A DNA stretch of 64,000 bases. It comes from Ixodes scapularis. Lineage: Eukaryota; Arthropoda; Arachnida; Ixodida; Ixodidae. Shown here in pieces: positions 32,704-43,659 of the stretch (within the stretch, counting starts at the first letter, position 1; the number at the start of each line of letters is the position of its first letter). A program made the translations under genes and the position numbers. The notes under the pieces were generated by a model. That model did no database searches. It saw nothing but the letters and a program-made list of their open reading frames with translations, and was not told the origin of the DNA. The stretch lies in assembly GCF_016920785.2 (NCBI RefSeq), contig NW_024609880.1:49252296-49316295 (forward strand). Direction: 5' to 3'.

Positions 32704-33399
32704 TCCTTCTTTAAGCAGGATAGCTTCCTAAAGGGTTTCTTTTCTACGTTGGAAATATCCAGCAAACCGCGTTCGCAAAGGAAGCTTCGGCGCTTGATGG
32801 CACGAGGGATACGAATCATAGATTCGATGTCTCGCCAGCTTAATCTCGTTAGTAGAAGTCTCCTTCCTTGAGAACAGCGAGGATTCATCGTGCAGATGCC
32901 TTGCTAGCCTTGAGCAACACTGTACTCGTACTACGCGAAAGGATGCACTCGCAATGCGCAAACTTCGTCCTTTTCTTTTATTTTTCTACTTCGAATAAGT
33001 AAATCTGTTTCAGTTTTAATTCGAGTGGAGCAGAAGCTACAAGAGCGAGTGCCGGCCTTTCAGCGTCCTTGATAAGCACGCGCGCTCGTGCAGTGCAAGT
33101 ACCGTTTAGAGCAACATCCTCATGCTTATACCTTCGGCTTCACTCGCACACAAGGTGGAACGATTATATTTATATTTTATAGCTTAATATTTCTTCAGGT
33201 GTGTGCCTACTCTTTTGTGCTCATTATTGTCGCCTTCGTTTTTACTACGTCTACAAACAAGCTCCCTTTCACTCTCTTGGTGTTAACGTTTAGGTTTTTT
33301 TGTCTTAATAGTTCTATAAACGTCCACTTGTGGGGCTACGCAAGCAAATTTTTAGAACCCGCTCAAAACGCTCTTACGCTAAAGAAAAACGCTCTACTA

Positions 33400-33512
33400 A
33401 AACGCGTTTTTTGACCTCCGCTTTCCATTCCGGCGAAGCAGGCCGCGCATGCGCAGTTTGGCACCCCCAGAGCGGAGCGGAAAATGAAAACGGTCTACTA
33501 AAACTCTCTATT
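33400..33512. mobile_element. MITE family S-like copy
   Basis: Ends with GGTCTACTAAAACTCTCTAT; the inner part CCAGAGCGGAGCGGAAAA matches the inverse of 28799-28930. Confidence 0.55.
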
Positions 33513-33519
33513 TTCTCGG

Positions 33520-34140
33520 CGCTTCGCTGACGTGAGGCACAGGAAGGTGCCCTGGAAAGCGTGCTGCTCCGGTCATTCAGACGAACTGAGGAGAAGGAGT
33601 TGTACAAGTGACCCGCACGCTTTTTTTAAAAAAATGTTTTAGGCTTTACGGTGTTACCAAATAAAGAGTTCCGACGCCTCATAGCTCAACCCTTTCCCTA
33701 TCCTTTAATTTCGATACATTTATAAGATACATGCATATGGTATTCATAGGCGGTGACGTCTACTGCATCATCGATAAAATAGTAAGGAAATTGCAACTTA
33801 CAATGTGACAAAGTTTAAAGTCAGAGTTTTTCTCTCTCTGCTTACAAACCGTTTTATGAATAAAAGATTCACAAAAGAATTCTAAAAGTTTTCTAAAAAA
33901 AAAGAAACCGGCAAAAAAAATTACGGTACTATACAGTCTGTTGCAACAAAAGATCTACAGAAGCATCACCTGCAGCCCGCGCTGGACGCCTTTCCATAGT
34001 GCTTTTGGGCTGCCCGTGCATCGAAGTGTTTTGAAGGTCGAAGACTGACGCCGGAGACGTCGTTTCTATGCAAATTTTATGTTGCGACAGAATAGACACT
34101 CACAAAGCGCCCTGTAGCCAGCATATCCCACTCTCCTAGA
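33520..34140. other. No gene seen
   Basis: No recognisable exon or repeat. Confidence 0.35.
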
Positions 34141-34144
34141 AAGG

Positions 34145-34420
34145 GTCGGAGAGCAGGTCGGAGCGCTGAGAGCATAGGCTCACGCTGCAGAGCCCAGAGA
34201 TCCTGGGTCCAAACCCCTACCCCTGCCTGTTTCGATCTGGATGAGCGTCACTGCAGTCGTGTATCACTACCGCCTGATGCGCGTTAAAGACCCCATGCTT
34301 GCAGTTGTTCTGCACTGGCTGAATTTGTTTATCTACCGCTGAGACAAGACACGTCCACGGAGGCTGACCGACGTCCATGGCTGTCTTAGCATACAAGCAA
34401 CACAATTATTATTATAGCAG
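34145..34420 (+). mobile_element. tRNA-derived SINE, degenerate
   Basis: tRNA-like head GAGCGCTGAGAGCATAGGCT with a B-box-like GGGTCCAAACCCC. Then TTTCGATCTGGATGAGCG and the core GCGCGTTAAAGACCCC, and finally an A/ATT-rich tail near 34405. From memory, the GTTAAAGA-CCC core after a tRNA head is a very common tick SINE arrangement; copy is diverged. Confidence 0.65.
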
Positions 34421-34924
34421 AAATTCACTTCACGCTGAGGTAGAGGATCGCCGTGTTAAAGATAATAAAGTAGGCATTCTTCTTTTTATTTGGTGGCACA
34501 AAGTACGCTTGAAGGGATCTTTAGCAATTTTTTTAAGTTGGATAGTTCGGCTATTCTTTATGCGCCAATGTTTTCAATCGCACAAAAACTCGAAGGTTAG
34601 CAGTGCACGCGTCTCGCGCTTGCCTGCAAAAGTAAAGGTTCTAGTCTCCTCACCTTGAGTTGCGAGGAAGATAAGCTAGACAGCGACTTCGACAATCCTC
34701 TGCAACTGTGTAACACACAACCAAAACGACGATGAAACGGGTGACATTTTTTCTCTTTATCATATAAATTATACGAAGTGCTACATATATTTCACACACA
34801 CATAGCAATGATTACCGCGTTGGCCCGAAGCTTGTGCCCTCTATGACGTCACACATTTGTTCGGGCTAGATGCGAACGTCTTGTTGGCAGTTTTTACGAA
34901 TATATATGGTCTGAAAGGTTAACG

Positions 34925-35560
34925 TATTTATTTATTTATTTGTACTCTGCAGCGCGGAATCATTACAGCAGAAGAGTGGGTAACAGACCATATTTATACC
35001 ATGCATTGAAAATTCACGCATACTGCACAAGCCAGCAAACTACAATAATAATAATAAAAAAAAATTCAAAGCAACACACAATAATAAAATTTCAATAACA
35101 CTAAAAATACCAACAAAGAAATTCACATTCCATTGATTAGGCTAATAAAATATGCACTGTCAGCTAGTACGGTACCCAGAGGTAGCTCATTTCTTTTCCG
35201 ATATAGCTCTCGGAAAAAAATAAAACCTCATATAGTTAGTTCGACATTTTATTTCACGTATTTTCTTTTCATGACCCCTAATGCTCGATATATAATGGGA
35301 CATTTGAAAATAATGTGATTTGTTGATTCCAGTCAAGTCATTATTAATAGCGTAGATAAGTTTAAGCCTATTTTTCTTACGCCTTTTTTCAAGACATTCG
35401 ATACCTATACAAGCTTTCACCACTTTCACATTTTCTGCTCGAGAATAGTTATTTGCGATAAATCTAACAGCACGGTTTTCAATGCCCACCATCTTATCTA
35501 TGAGATATTTTTGATGCGGATCCCATACTGCGCTTGCATATTCGAGGTGTGGTCTGAATA
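34925..35560 (-). mobile_element. L2/CR1-like LINE, 3' end, minus strand
   Basis: RT C-terminus (35123-35560) followed by a short 3' UTR and an (AAAT)n tail at 34926-34942. Truncated at its 5' side within the RT C-terminal region. Confidence 0.75.
35123..35560 (-). pseudogene. LINE reverse transcriptase C-terminal fragment
   Basis: Reads LEYASAVWDPHQKYLIDKMV, then ENRAVRFIANNYSR and ECLEKRRKKNRLKLIYAIN, then YFFPRAISE. This is the typical region after the RT core in L2/CR1 elements (LEYxxxVWDP ... NRAVRFI ... FFPRTIxEWN). A single-base frameshift near 35187 is needed to continue NELPLGTVLADSAYFISL to the normal end and stop at 35123. No YADD core present. Confidence 0.75.
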
Positions 35561-35714
35561 GTGAATGATCCGCAGATTCTTTTTAGATTTGAGTATCATT
35601 AACGCAGGTTGCGGATGACTAGGCTAAAGACCCTGCCATCCTTTTTCATGATCATATCCATGTGTTGATTGAATAATTGAATGCCACTGTGTTGCGCTAA
35701 TGAAGTCGGTGACT

Positions 35715-35890
35715 TCGCTCTGGTGTTCGCTGCCTCGTGGTAGTCGTGCTAAAGGTGCTTGGTACCGCCACCGACGGGGACAATGGCTTCGAACGGCTTT
35801 TTGGGGGCCTAGTGGCGAGCCTTGGAGTCCTTGTGTCTAGGCTTGATGACCTGGTGGATGCCCTGGTATCCAGTGGTGAGGGCCTTATGT
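35715..35890 (-). pseudogene. GC-rich coding-like fragment, unidentified
   Basis: The minus strand reads HKALTTGYQGIHQVIKPRHK, DSKARH, a stop, then PKKPFEAIVPVGGGTKH. Third positions are G/C-rich while flanking DNA is AT-rich. The plus strand is also open for about 55 codons but has no ATG. Could be a fragment of a processed pseudogene; family not recognised. Confidence 0.25.
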
Positions 35891-35954
35891 GATCGGCAGG
35901 GTTTTCATGAAACCCTTGAAATGCCAGATGACAAAAACCTGCAGTGCGTCGGCT

Positions 35955-36190
35955 ACAATTAATTAATAGGTAATTATTAAATCAACTAATTAATCAATTA
36001 ATCGATCGACCACCCAACCAATTCATTAATCAATCAATGATCAGTTGTATAAATTGATCGACCCATCAATTGGTAGCCCGATTGATTAATTTACCAATCA
36101 CTCAATCAATAGATAACCAATCACTCAATCAGTTAGTCAACCAAAAATTAATTAATAAATAAATCAACCAGTCATTCAATAAATAAGTAA
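35955..36190 (+). repeat. AT-rich degenerate ATTAATCAATC tract
   Basis: Many AATCAATCAAT, ATTAATTAAT and CAACCAATC words without a fixed period; low-complexity satellite-like. Confidence 0.8.
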
Positions 36191-38182
36191 ATTTTCTTTT
36201 TTTAGGAAGTTACGTGCAGGGTGTTCCTGAGCGCTATTGTGGCATAAAAAATTCACATGAATGAGCCAATGAAAGGAGTGGATTAAATTTAAAGTTCCCC
36301 TAAAGGTGTCTCTAGGTGGTGCATTTATGATAGTGAAATCTCATGAATGTGGATTTCAGAGAAAGAGAAAATGTAAGTCTAAATAAATTGTTTTTTTCCT
36401 ACGCATAAAGAAAACGTGAAATTTTCACAATATTTTTATACCTGGTGTCACAGAGTTTTATGAAGTCACCATGAAAGAAGGAACCATACACGAGTCCCTT
36501 CTCTTTTTTCCTTTCATGCGTTTTTTTTTAATTTCGATAATGTACTTTGCTGTAAATTTGAATCACATAATGATTTCATAGGCGCTAGAATAAATGATTT
36601 ACACAAGAAATGTAATTTCCCATTTTTTTTCTGATTGCAATATGCAATTTCAATAATGCACGTATCAGTTTATTGTTTGAGACTTCCTAGTCAAATAGTG
36701 TTTATGCAAGAACCATGCAAATTTAATTTCCATATTTTCCCTATCCCTCCTCCTTCTTGCTTCTCTTCTCTTTCACGTAACTATTGTTTAGCGTCCTTTT
36801 TTACTGCACGTAATATGAAAGTTTTTATTATATCTAATGGAAGTAGCCCTATGGAGAAACAGAAACCCCATTCATTCGTGTACACGCGCACTCTTCACTT
36901 CCCAAATGCGGAAGAAAGTTGTTCCTGAAGAAGCACTTCTCATTGACACATCAAATGCACCTCGTTAGAAATATTACTTTTTACACTTGAACGTACTGAT
37001 GGGCCCCTAAAAAAAAAACGCATTTGTAAGAAAAACGTCATGCAACTGGTCATGCACAAAAATTATAACAGGAACTCAAACATGATAGTTAGCCAGAGCC
37101 CTGCACAGTAAGAGTATGTCAGTAGCTGTTTTGCCTCCAAGTGTTCTGGAACTGCAATAATGTTCCTGTCCAGTCTTTTATTTGATAGACCAGGTTGTGA
37201 AACAAAAAAAAATAACCCGGAAAAACACGGCATTAATGAAGAACCTTGTGGCACTCCTCTTATTCATACAGCATTAAAAAGTCAGTGACAGCTACATGAA
37301 TAACCTGTTTCTAATGTATTGCTAAAATATTAAAGCAACCTCGCATCAATACCCTTGAAGTCGAGGTAGGTTTCCTGCAATAAGTGCCGCTGTATGGTTG
37401 TTATAAAAGATGAACCCCCGAAACATAGACCATAGAGGTTATGTGGCTTGAGAATACTCACATGAGAATCTGCATAGTCAAAGTCAGTTTCTGTGTGGCT
37501 GGGAATGCATCTGATACAAAAATAAAATATTTGGGCTTTATGCCACAAAACAATGGACGTAATGTCCCCAAAGGCTCCACAAAAGGGACCACCCAGATTT
37601 CGAACCCTAATTTCTGCACTCCAGAAGCCAATATAAAACTTTAACGCCACAAAAGCATTGTAACTTATGAGATTGAAACAACTTATGATAGGTAACTTAT
37701 GATAGGTGAAACAATCCTTACAGCGACATTCACAGCGGAGAGACTCGGTCCATAGCTAAAAGAAAGAAAGGTTAGATCAGTTATTTTCGATGCGAAACAC
37801 CTTTAACAATCTTTACCATCAGGTCTTGGTAAGAAATGCATTCATTTACTCCGGTTAGTACTCTAAACTGGCCCAAATGTTCTAATTAATACTTTATGTA
37901 TTCATATCAATCATAGTAGCAAAAGCAAGGCCCAGGTGCTGGTTCGATTTTTTATTACTTTCAAATTACGTAACATACTAAAAGTTAAAATCATAAGACG
38001 CGCATAATAATGACTCCGGAAAACATTACAAAGCATGCGAGTTTGCAATACCTACTGCAAGACCACATTTGCCCCACACATCAAATCGAGAAACACCCCG
38101 CTTCTCCAAGACCTTAACTAAAAAATAAAATGCTACAAATTATATGGCTGGAAGCGAAGACAAGGGTTCATAATTGGTCTAG
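36191..38182. other. Mostly no gene; weak RT motif at 37225-37275 (minus)
   Basis: The minus strand has RGVPQGSSLMPCFSGLFFF, like the GVPQGSxLGPLLF motif of LINE reverse transcriptases, but no FADD/YADD follows. At best a heavily decayed RT piece; the rest is featureless. Confidence 0.3.
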
Positions 38183-38199
38183 GTGGTAATTCATGACAG

Positions 38200-38295
38200 C
38201 GAATTCAGCGCAAAACACGAGGTCAAGAGAGGAACACAAACCCGGCGCCGTGTTTGTGTCCCTCTGTTTACTCGTTTCTTTACGCCGAATTTGCT
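38200..38295. repeat. Imperfect hairpin
   Basis: GAATTCAGCGCAAAACACGA... pairs imperfectly with ...CGTTTCTTTACGCCGAATT around a CCCGGCGCC loop. May be a small MITE; it begins inside the frame at 38183-38704. Confidence 0.55.
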
Positions 38296-38704
38296 ATCAA
38301 GCGAAGATAACTTAAAAACTGGTCCTGAGAATGTTGATTCAATCGTTACCCAACGACGATGCGAAAGTGATACACACAATTTGATTGAAGGTTTCGCTCA
38401 TGACGTGAAAACAAAGACAAAAAGACCGCCACTGAAATTCCCCACCGATGAAGCAATCATGTTTCCAGATTGCTTAGTTTCGACAATTCGCGAGGAAAGA
38501 GGCGCTGATGTGAAAGCGAAAAAGGAATCAGTAGCACGATCGTCGCTCCAAGGTGGTTTTGACGGTTATTACTCGAAAGAGAGAACAGAAGCCAGCCAGA
38601 CGGTCATTACACTCGCTACCCCTATACTTTGTCTCATCCTACAATTGACTAAAGGCCCAAGCCACTGGCCGCCAGGTCCAATCACGTTCCACGCTATACT
38701 ATGA
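38296..38704 (+). other. Unassigned open frame
   Basis: The frame beginning at 38183 stays open 173 codons. After the hairpin part it reads DNLKTGPENVDSIVTQRRCE and onward with a charged composition, no known motif, no clear donor. Longer than most chance frames here, but no proof of coding. Confidence 0.2.
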
Positions 38705-38947
38705 CACGCTTAACATTGATTAAGGGTGGACAAATAATGCTCCGAATCCAAAAGCGCCGCATCATTTCTACAGCTTCGACGCTGCAAAGAGCCTATATGT
38801 CATGGCTTTCTTTGCGATGTAAAATTGGTGAGTCACTCAGTGCTCTTCGATTCGAACCACTGTCCACCCGTCCCCTCATCAGTGATCAGAGACGCGGGCA
38901 CCGATACGTGCATCGAAGCGAAATAACGCACAATTTCTAAGTGACTC

Positions 38948-39005
38948 GTGATTGGATCTGGCAGTTCGTAGCTTTTTCTTTTAGTCCATCGCAGGGTGAG
39001 ACGAA
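38948..39005 (+). repeat. Dispersed short repeat family R1, copy 5
   Basis: GTGATTGGATCTGGCAGTTC, then TAGTCCATCGCAGGGTGAG; most diverged copy. Confidence 0.45.
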
Positions 39006-40317
39006 GTATAGAGAACTATACAGTCCTTCGGAGCAGGAGTAGCGCAATCTAGAATGTCATCCTTCGGTAACTATACGGCGAACGCTCGGAGGTTCCAACT
39101 CCAGCCACAAATGCATGGGGAGCGTGAGAATATCGTTTTTTCTTAAATATTTTCGTGATGTACGGGAGGAAAATACTTTTTCACATAATAAAGGAACATT
39201 TTACACTATTTGCGCTAAGTTGTGTGCCACGTAAGAATGTACATTCTTTTAAAAGAATTGCCTGAGCAGCATCATGCAGCAGACGACGCGGGGACGTCAC
39301 ACCGTTCACGTGACCCGCTCCGGCCAAACCAAAAAGGTATATCTCCGCTGCGTAAAACAATCGTCTGCTTCAAACGCCATTGCCTTGGAAATCGCCTTCA
39401 CAAAATTTTCACGCGTATCCAATATTCAGAAAACTTTATTAAAGTGTTTAGGGGTACACCAACTTCACGACAGACTAGTTTTGAAAAGTGGGAACTCGGC
39501 GTTTATTTTTTAATCAGCCGTGTTGCGCGTCGACCTTCATGCGTTCTCTCATAGGGCGGGCGCCTCCTGGAAGCGTGAGTACCACGTGATTCCCGCCGAG
39601 CTGCTCTGTCGGCTATGTTGTCGGCAAAACACGCGGAAAAAAGGATTGCGTTACTCTGCTCCTAGCTATATAGTGCTCTAGCTGCCACCACATTAAAGCG
39701 TTAAGCAAGTCGAATACTGTGTAAGCGCTATCAATAGCCACTTACTGGTTTCTCGGACTTAAAAAGATTGCTCTACAAACATGCTGCAGAAACGTTCTCA
39801 CCCCCAGTGTCGGGAAGTACTTTAAGTGCATTTTACTTAAAGCACTGCTTCAAGTAGGTTTAGAAAACTTGCACTTTACTTGAAATACATTCTCTGAGTA
39901 TGTACTTGTACTTTACTAACAGTATTTTTTCTGGTACTTTCCGAGGAAAGTACAACTCCCGACTTCAAAGTACATTCCTCCAATTTGGTCTCGGTGAAAT
40001 TTAGCTCTGTCAAGAACCACGCGCTCGTGTTCTTGGCTTTCCCAGTACTGTACACAACCTCTGAGGTCGAGTATAAGAGTCCACCAACCTTCAACAAAAC
40101 ATATTGGCGTATAGTTATGGGAAAATGCACTATCGTCTTTCGAGACGTCATCCGGTCATTTTTCTGAGTGAAGTAATGGCGACTATAAGACCGATCAAAA
40201 AATAATTCTCTTTTAAGTTGATTGTGTTGAGCAGTTCGCAAGCGAGAGTAAAAGAACCTCCATTTCCTAAACTAACTGATGCACCACCATAACCACTGGG
40301 GCAATGCACATCAGTGG

Positions 40318-40440
40318 AGCCCTGCATATCCGCGGATATCCGTAGTAAACTGTCGGATGAAGATAAAAACGAATCAGATTTTACGGATTGCGGATCGGAT
40401 GAGGATATCCGCGTGCGCGGATCTACATTTTTGCACAGGC
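40318..40440. mobile_element. MITE with GGATATCCG-rich ends, copy 1
   Basis: CCCTGCATATCCGCGGATAT at left; GGATATCCGCG and TTTTTGCACAGG at right. About 120 bp. Related to 43325-43430. Confidence 0.6.
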
Positions 40441-40728
40441 GGCCCATAAACATGTGCGACCGCACAGTGTAGAGTGAATTAGTGAGTGATACTATGAAAC
40501 GCATCTTCAAATGTTTTGCGGGAGAAAACTACTCTTTTAGATAAAAGGGGCCAATCGGGGAGAAAATTGTTCTAAGAAGGGTTTGTTTCTTACCAAAGAT
40601 CGCTTTTTAGAACGCTCTGTCTCGCCAGAAATGCTGTTTTTTTCTGTTTTAAAAAGTAAAGAATGCAGGAGCATAAGTCGTCTCGGGAAAGGATGTTCTT
40701 TAGCAAAATAATTTGATGGTCTAGTAAT

Positions 40729-41038
40729 CAGTGGCACTCAGACATTGATGTTTCGCGGACCCCTTGTGGATCGGCGGAGATAATGGAGGACCCCGTTCGT
40801 GGTGAGGGCAAGGGAATGTATAGGTTAATTATGATAGTGATTTATCAAATGCATATAAGTAAGGGCTAGTGTGAAGTAAACTTCGCTTTTTGACATACCC
40901 ACGAGAAAACTCACCCAAAAATGTTAACGTTTCTGCACAATCTGAGAAAAGACAACTTTTAATGCCGGGCTTGACCAACGAGGCAGGGCTTCGTGGACCC
41001 CTAGAATGCCTTCGCGGACCCCCGTTTGAGAACCACTG
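40729..41038. mobile_element. Short hAT MITE (310 bp)
   Basis: Starts CAGTGGCACTCAGAC and TTTCGCGGACCCC; ends in the inverse of CAGTGGTTCTCAAACGGGGG. CAGTGGTTCTCAA is a very common hAT end. No clear TSD; its right end abuts the Penelope-type element. Confidence 0.7.
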
Positions 41039-41344
41039 GTTGGTTAAACATAGTACACAATTAGCGAGAAGACAGGACAGAGCGCTACTTACAACTGACG
41101 TTTTATGAGAGGAAAGAGGAAGACAAAGATACAATTAAGACTGAAATCACAAAGATAGAAAAAGAAAGAAAAAAAAAGAAAAGTGTAGCAGTAAGAATAG
41201 CCAGAGAGAAAGTATTCACAAAAATCGACAAAATTATTTAAAAGTATTAAGTGCCAAGCTGGTGGAAAATAAAAATTAAATTAAGGCATATGACTTCCCA
41301 CAAGATGTTGGTGTACAGCGTGAAGCATGCACACCAAAGAGTCA

Positions 41345-41661
41345 ACGTACTGCTACTGCGGTGTCGTCTACGATATTCCATTATCTTGTGGGAAGTCATA
41401 TGTTGGGCAATCAGGACGGTGCATTAATGTTAGGCGAAGATAACATGCTCTCTCTCTCTCTCAAATCTGCACCGTCGGGGCATTCAGTCGTACATGCAAG
41501 GGATTGTGCGTGTCATTCGTTGTTTGATCGAACATTGATCTTGCGACGATCCGTTGACAAAAGAACACGAGAAATAATGGAAGCCCAAGTTATAGCCACC
41601 AGAAGGGATGTGTGCGTCAGTACTCCATCGGTTAACTTGTCAGCGAAAGAACTTACTTGCA
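41345..41661 (+). pseudogene. Penelope GIY-YIG endonuclease fragment, frameshifted
   Basis: First frame: YCGVVYDIPLSCGKSYVGQS, GRCINVRRR, stop. Second frame: LKSAPSGHSVVHARDC, LFDRTLILRRSVDKRTREIM, EAQVIATRRDVCVSTPSV. Order and spacing (VVYxI, YVGQTGR, GH, R..RE..EA, CVSxPS) match the C-terminal endonuclease of Penelope-like elements. One frameshift plus stop near 41440. Confidence 0.75.
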
Positions 41662-41866
41662 CTTTTTATAGTCATTTTTTCTTTTTTTCTTCTTTCTTGC
41701 TTTTTTTTCTTTTTTGCTTTTGTGCGAAACACTTCAGATTTGTTCTTTTTGTTTCAATCTTTCTCTTCCTTTCTTTTCTATTTTTTTCTTTGAATATTTA
41801 GTATTTTTTTTTCTGATTTTGTCTCCTTCATTTTCTTCTCTTTCCTTACCTCTGCCTTAATTTAAT
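41662..41866 (+). repeat. Polypyrimidine tract
   Basis: About 200 bases of T/C-rich sequence in the element's 3' UTR; absent from the inverted left copy. Confidence 0.8.
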
Positions 41867-42488
41867 TTTTATTTTCCACCAGCTTGTCACTTAATACTTT
41901 TAAATAATTTTGTCGATTTTTGTAAATACTCTCTATCTGGTTATTCTTACTGCTACTTTTTTCTTTTTTCCATTTCTTTTCCTATTTTTGTGATTTTAGT
42001 CTTAATTGCATCTTTGTCTTCCTCTTTCCTCTCATAAAACGTCAGTTGTAAGTAGCGCTCTGTCCTGTCTTCTCTTTCTTTCCTGTGTTCGTCCCCTGTC
42101 GCGCTAATTGTGTACTAAGGACGTTCTTGTTTGGCAGGAAAAGAGCAGAAAACGTTTTTTGAGCAGAGAAAACCTAAAGCGTACAAGGCACAAGAAAGTT
42201 AGAAGAAACCTGCAAGTGGTTTCTTCGCAGTAGATCGAGGAGACTGAATTCAATCCTTTGAAGTGGTAGAACTTACGTCAGTACGAGCTTCCGCACCTCA
42301 TTCTTGCAGTAGCACAGTTTGTGCATGCCACCCCAGCATCAAGTGCACCAACGGAGAGAGACTTCACAGGAGCGGGCATTAATTGTAGAGAGGAAAACCA
42401 GTCTGAATTAAAGCCCCTTGATAAAAGCGTTTTTTACAAGTACCGCCAACCATTGTTGTGGAAGCGCTCGAGACACGTGCCATGAGCG

Positions 42489-42580
42489 GGTGCTCCGCCG
42501 CCATTCGCTTCCAAGGCCCGCTCAGTTCAGTGCTACGCCGCCATTTGCTTCCAAGGGCCGCTCGAGACATGGGCCTCGTG
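42489..42580 (+). repeat. Two-unit tandem repeat, about 45 bp
   Basis: GCCGCCATTCGCTTCCAAGG and GCCGCCATTTGCTTCCAAGG in tandem, each followed by GCTCGAGACA-like or GCTCAG sequence. Confidence 0.7.
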
Positions 42581-43324
42581 CACTCGCGCATTTGACGCTA
42601 CTTGCAAGACAAACGCAAACACATCGAGGGGCTTTAGTCTGAATTCGCTCATGTTGACGACATTCTGTTTCTTCTACACACAGCAACCTGAACAAGTGAA
42701 ACGTTGCGTGCGTGTGCATTTCCTTTTTTCTCGACAGTTGGCACTGAGTTGTTCCGAGCATGCAGCTGAGGGTGCGCATTTAAAACTGAATCGATAGGAG
42801 GTGTTGCCATTGTGATATTTTCTCAGGGGTACACTCGCGCCTTACCACATATATACACGAGTACTTTGCTGCGGTGAGTGAACACCTTTCCTCTCCCTCT
42901 TTTTTTATTCTCTGGCCTAAATAAGATGACACAATAGTCTGTCCTTTGTTAATTTTCATGTTCATAAAATCGGCTTGAACCGGGTTTTACAAAGGAAAAA
43001 GGAAAATAAATATTACAATTTCCTTCCTTTTAGGCGCAACTTCTCGACTGAGCGTTAGTGTCACGGACTTTCAAGAAGACATTCTCATAACTGCGATCAT
43101 CTTTCAATCGATGTGAAGTGTCTCCTGGAAGGATGATCGCTTTTTTTATAAATAGGATAAAATAGAATACGATAAAATGACTTTCACCGTAATTCTGACA
43201 CGAAAATTTCTCTGTACAAAGGTAAGCATACGGCTTATAAAATACCATCCAGATCCTTTTTTTAAATTTTCAATCATGCTTGATTTTATGATACAAAATG
43301 AATGTGTGGATTAAGGATCAAATG

Positions 43325-43430
43325 TTGTTCCGAATTTTGCGGATCCGGATCGGAGGCGGATACAAATATTTCAAAACTTTGCGAATACGGATCGGATGCG
43401 GATAATCAGACTGTTATCCGCGCAGGACTT
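43325..43430. mobile_element. MITE with GGATATCCG-rich ends, copy 2 (inverse)
   Basis: GCGGATCCGGATCGGAGGCG and ATACGGATCGGATGCGGATA, then TTATCCGCGCAGGAC; counterpart of 40318-40440 near the other end of the enclosing element. Confidence 0.55.
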
Positions 43431-43659
43431 TACATACCCGTAAAAATATTTTTAGTGGATTGGAAGGACATCATGAAAGATTGTGTTAAAAAGTACTTGT
43501 ACTTTATTTTGAACATGCATTGCATTTATAGTACTTTACTTCAAGTACATTGTGCCCTGTGTACTTCCAACTTTATTTGAAGTACATAACCTCTCATTTA
43601 CTTGTACTTTACTTCAAGTACTTTTTGGGTGTACTTTGCCCAACACTGCTCCCCTGTAA

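Larger units (their letters stand above)
41045..42118 (+). mobile_element. Penelope-like element 3' end with inverted tail copy
   Basis: The right part carries a GIY-YIG endonuclease fragment (41345-41661), a pyrimidine-rich 3' UTR and the end CGCTAATTGTGTACTA (42118). The left part (41045-41308) is an inverted copy of the 3' UTR plus 21 bp of the endonuclease coding sequence, lacking the intervening 465 bp. Head-to-head partial copies are known for Penelope-type insertions. The RT domain is missing. Confidence 0.7.
39805..43648. mobile_element. hAT-type terminal pair enclosing nested insertions
   Basis: Left end CAGTGTCGGGAAGTACTTTA and right end the inverse of CAGTGTTGGGCAAAGTACAC, both followed by many AAGTACTT/CTTCAAGTA words. 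Flanking 8-mers CTCACCCC and CTCCCCTG are similar, not identical. Inside are at least four other elements, listed separately. No hAT transposase seen. Confidence 0.55.

Noticed and set aside
35955..36190. CRISPR-like array of ATCAATC repeats
   Set aside because: Repeats are short, irregular and without unique spacers; this is AT-rich low-complexity DNA in a eukaryote.
37225..37275. RT motif VPQGSS
   Set aside because: Only about 15 residues resemble RT and no catalytic FADD/YADD follows, so I did not call a LINE.
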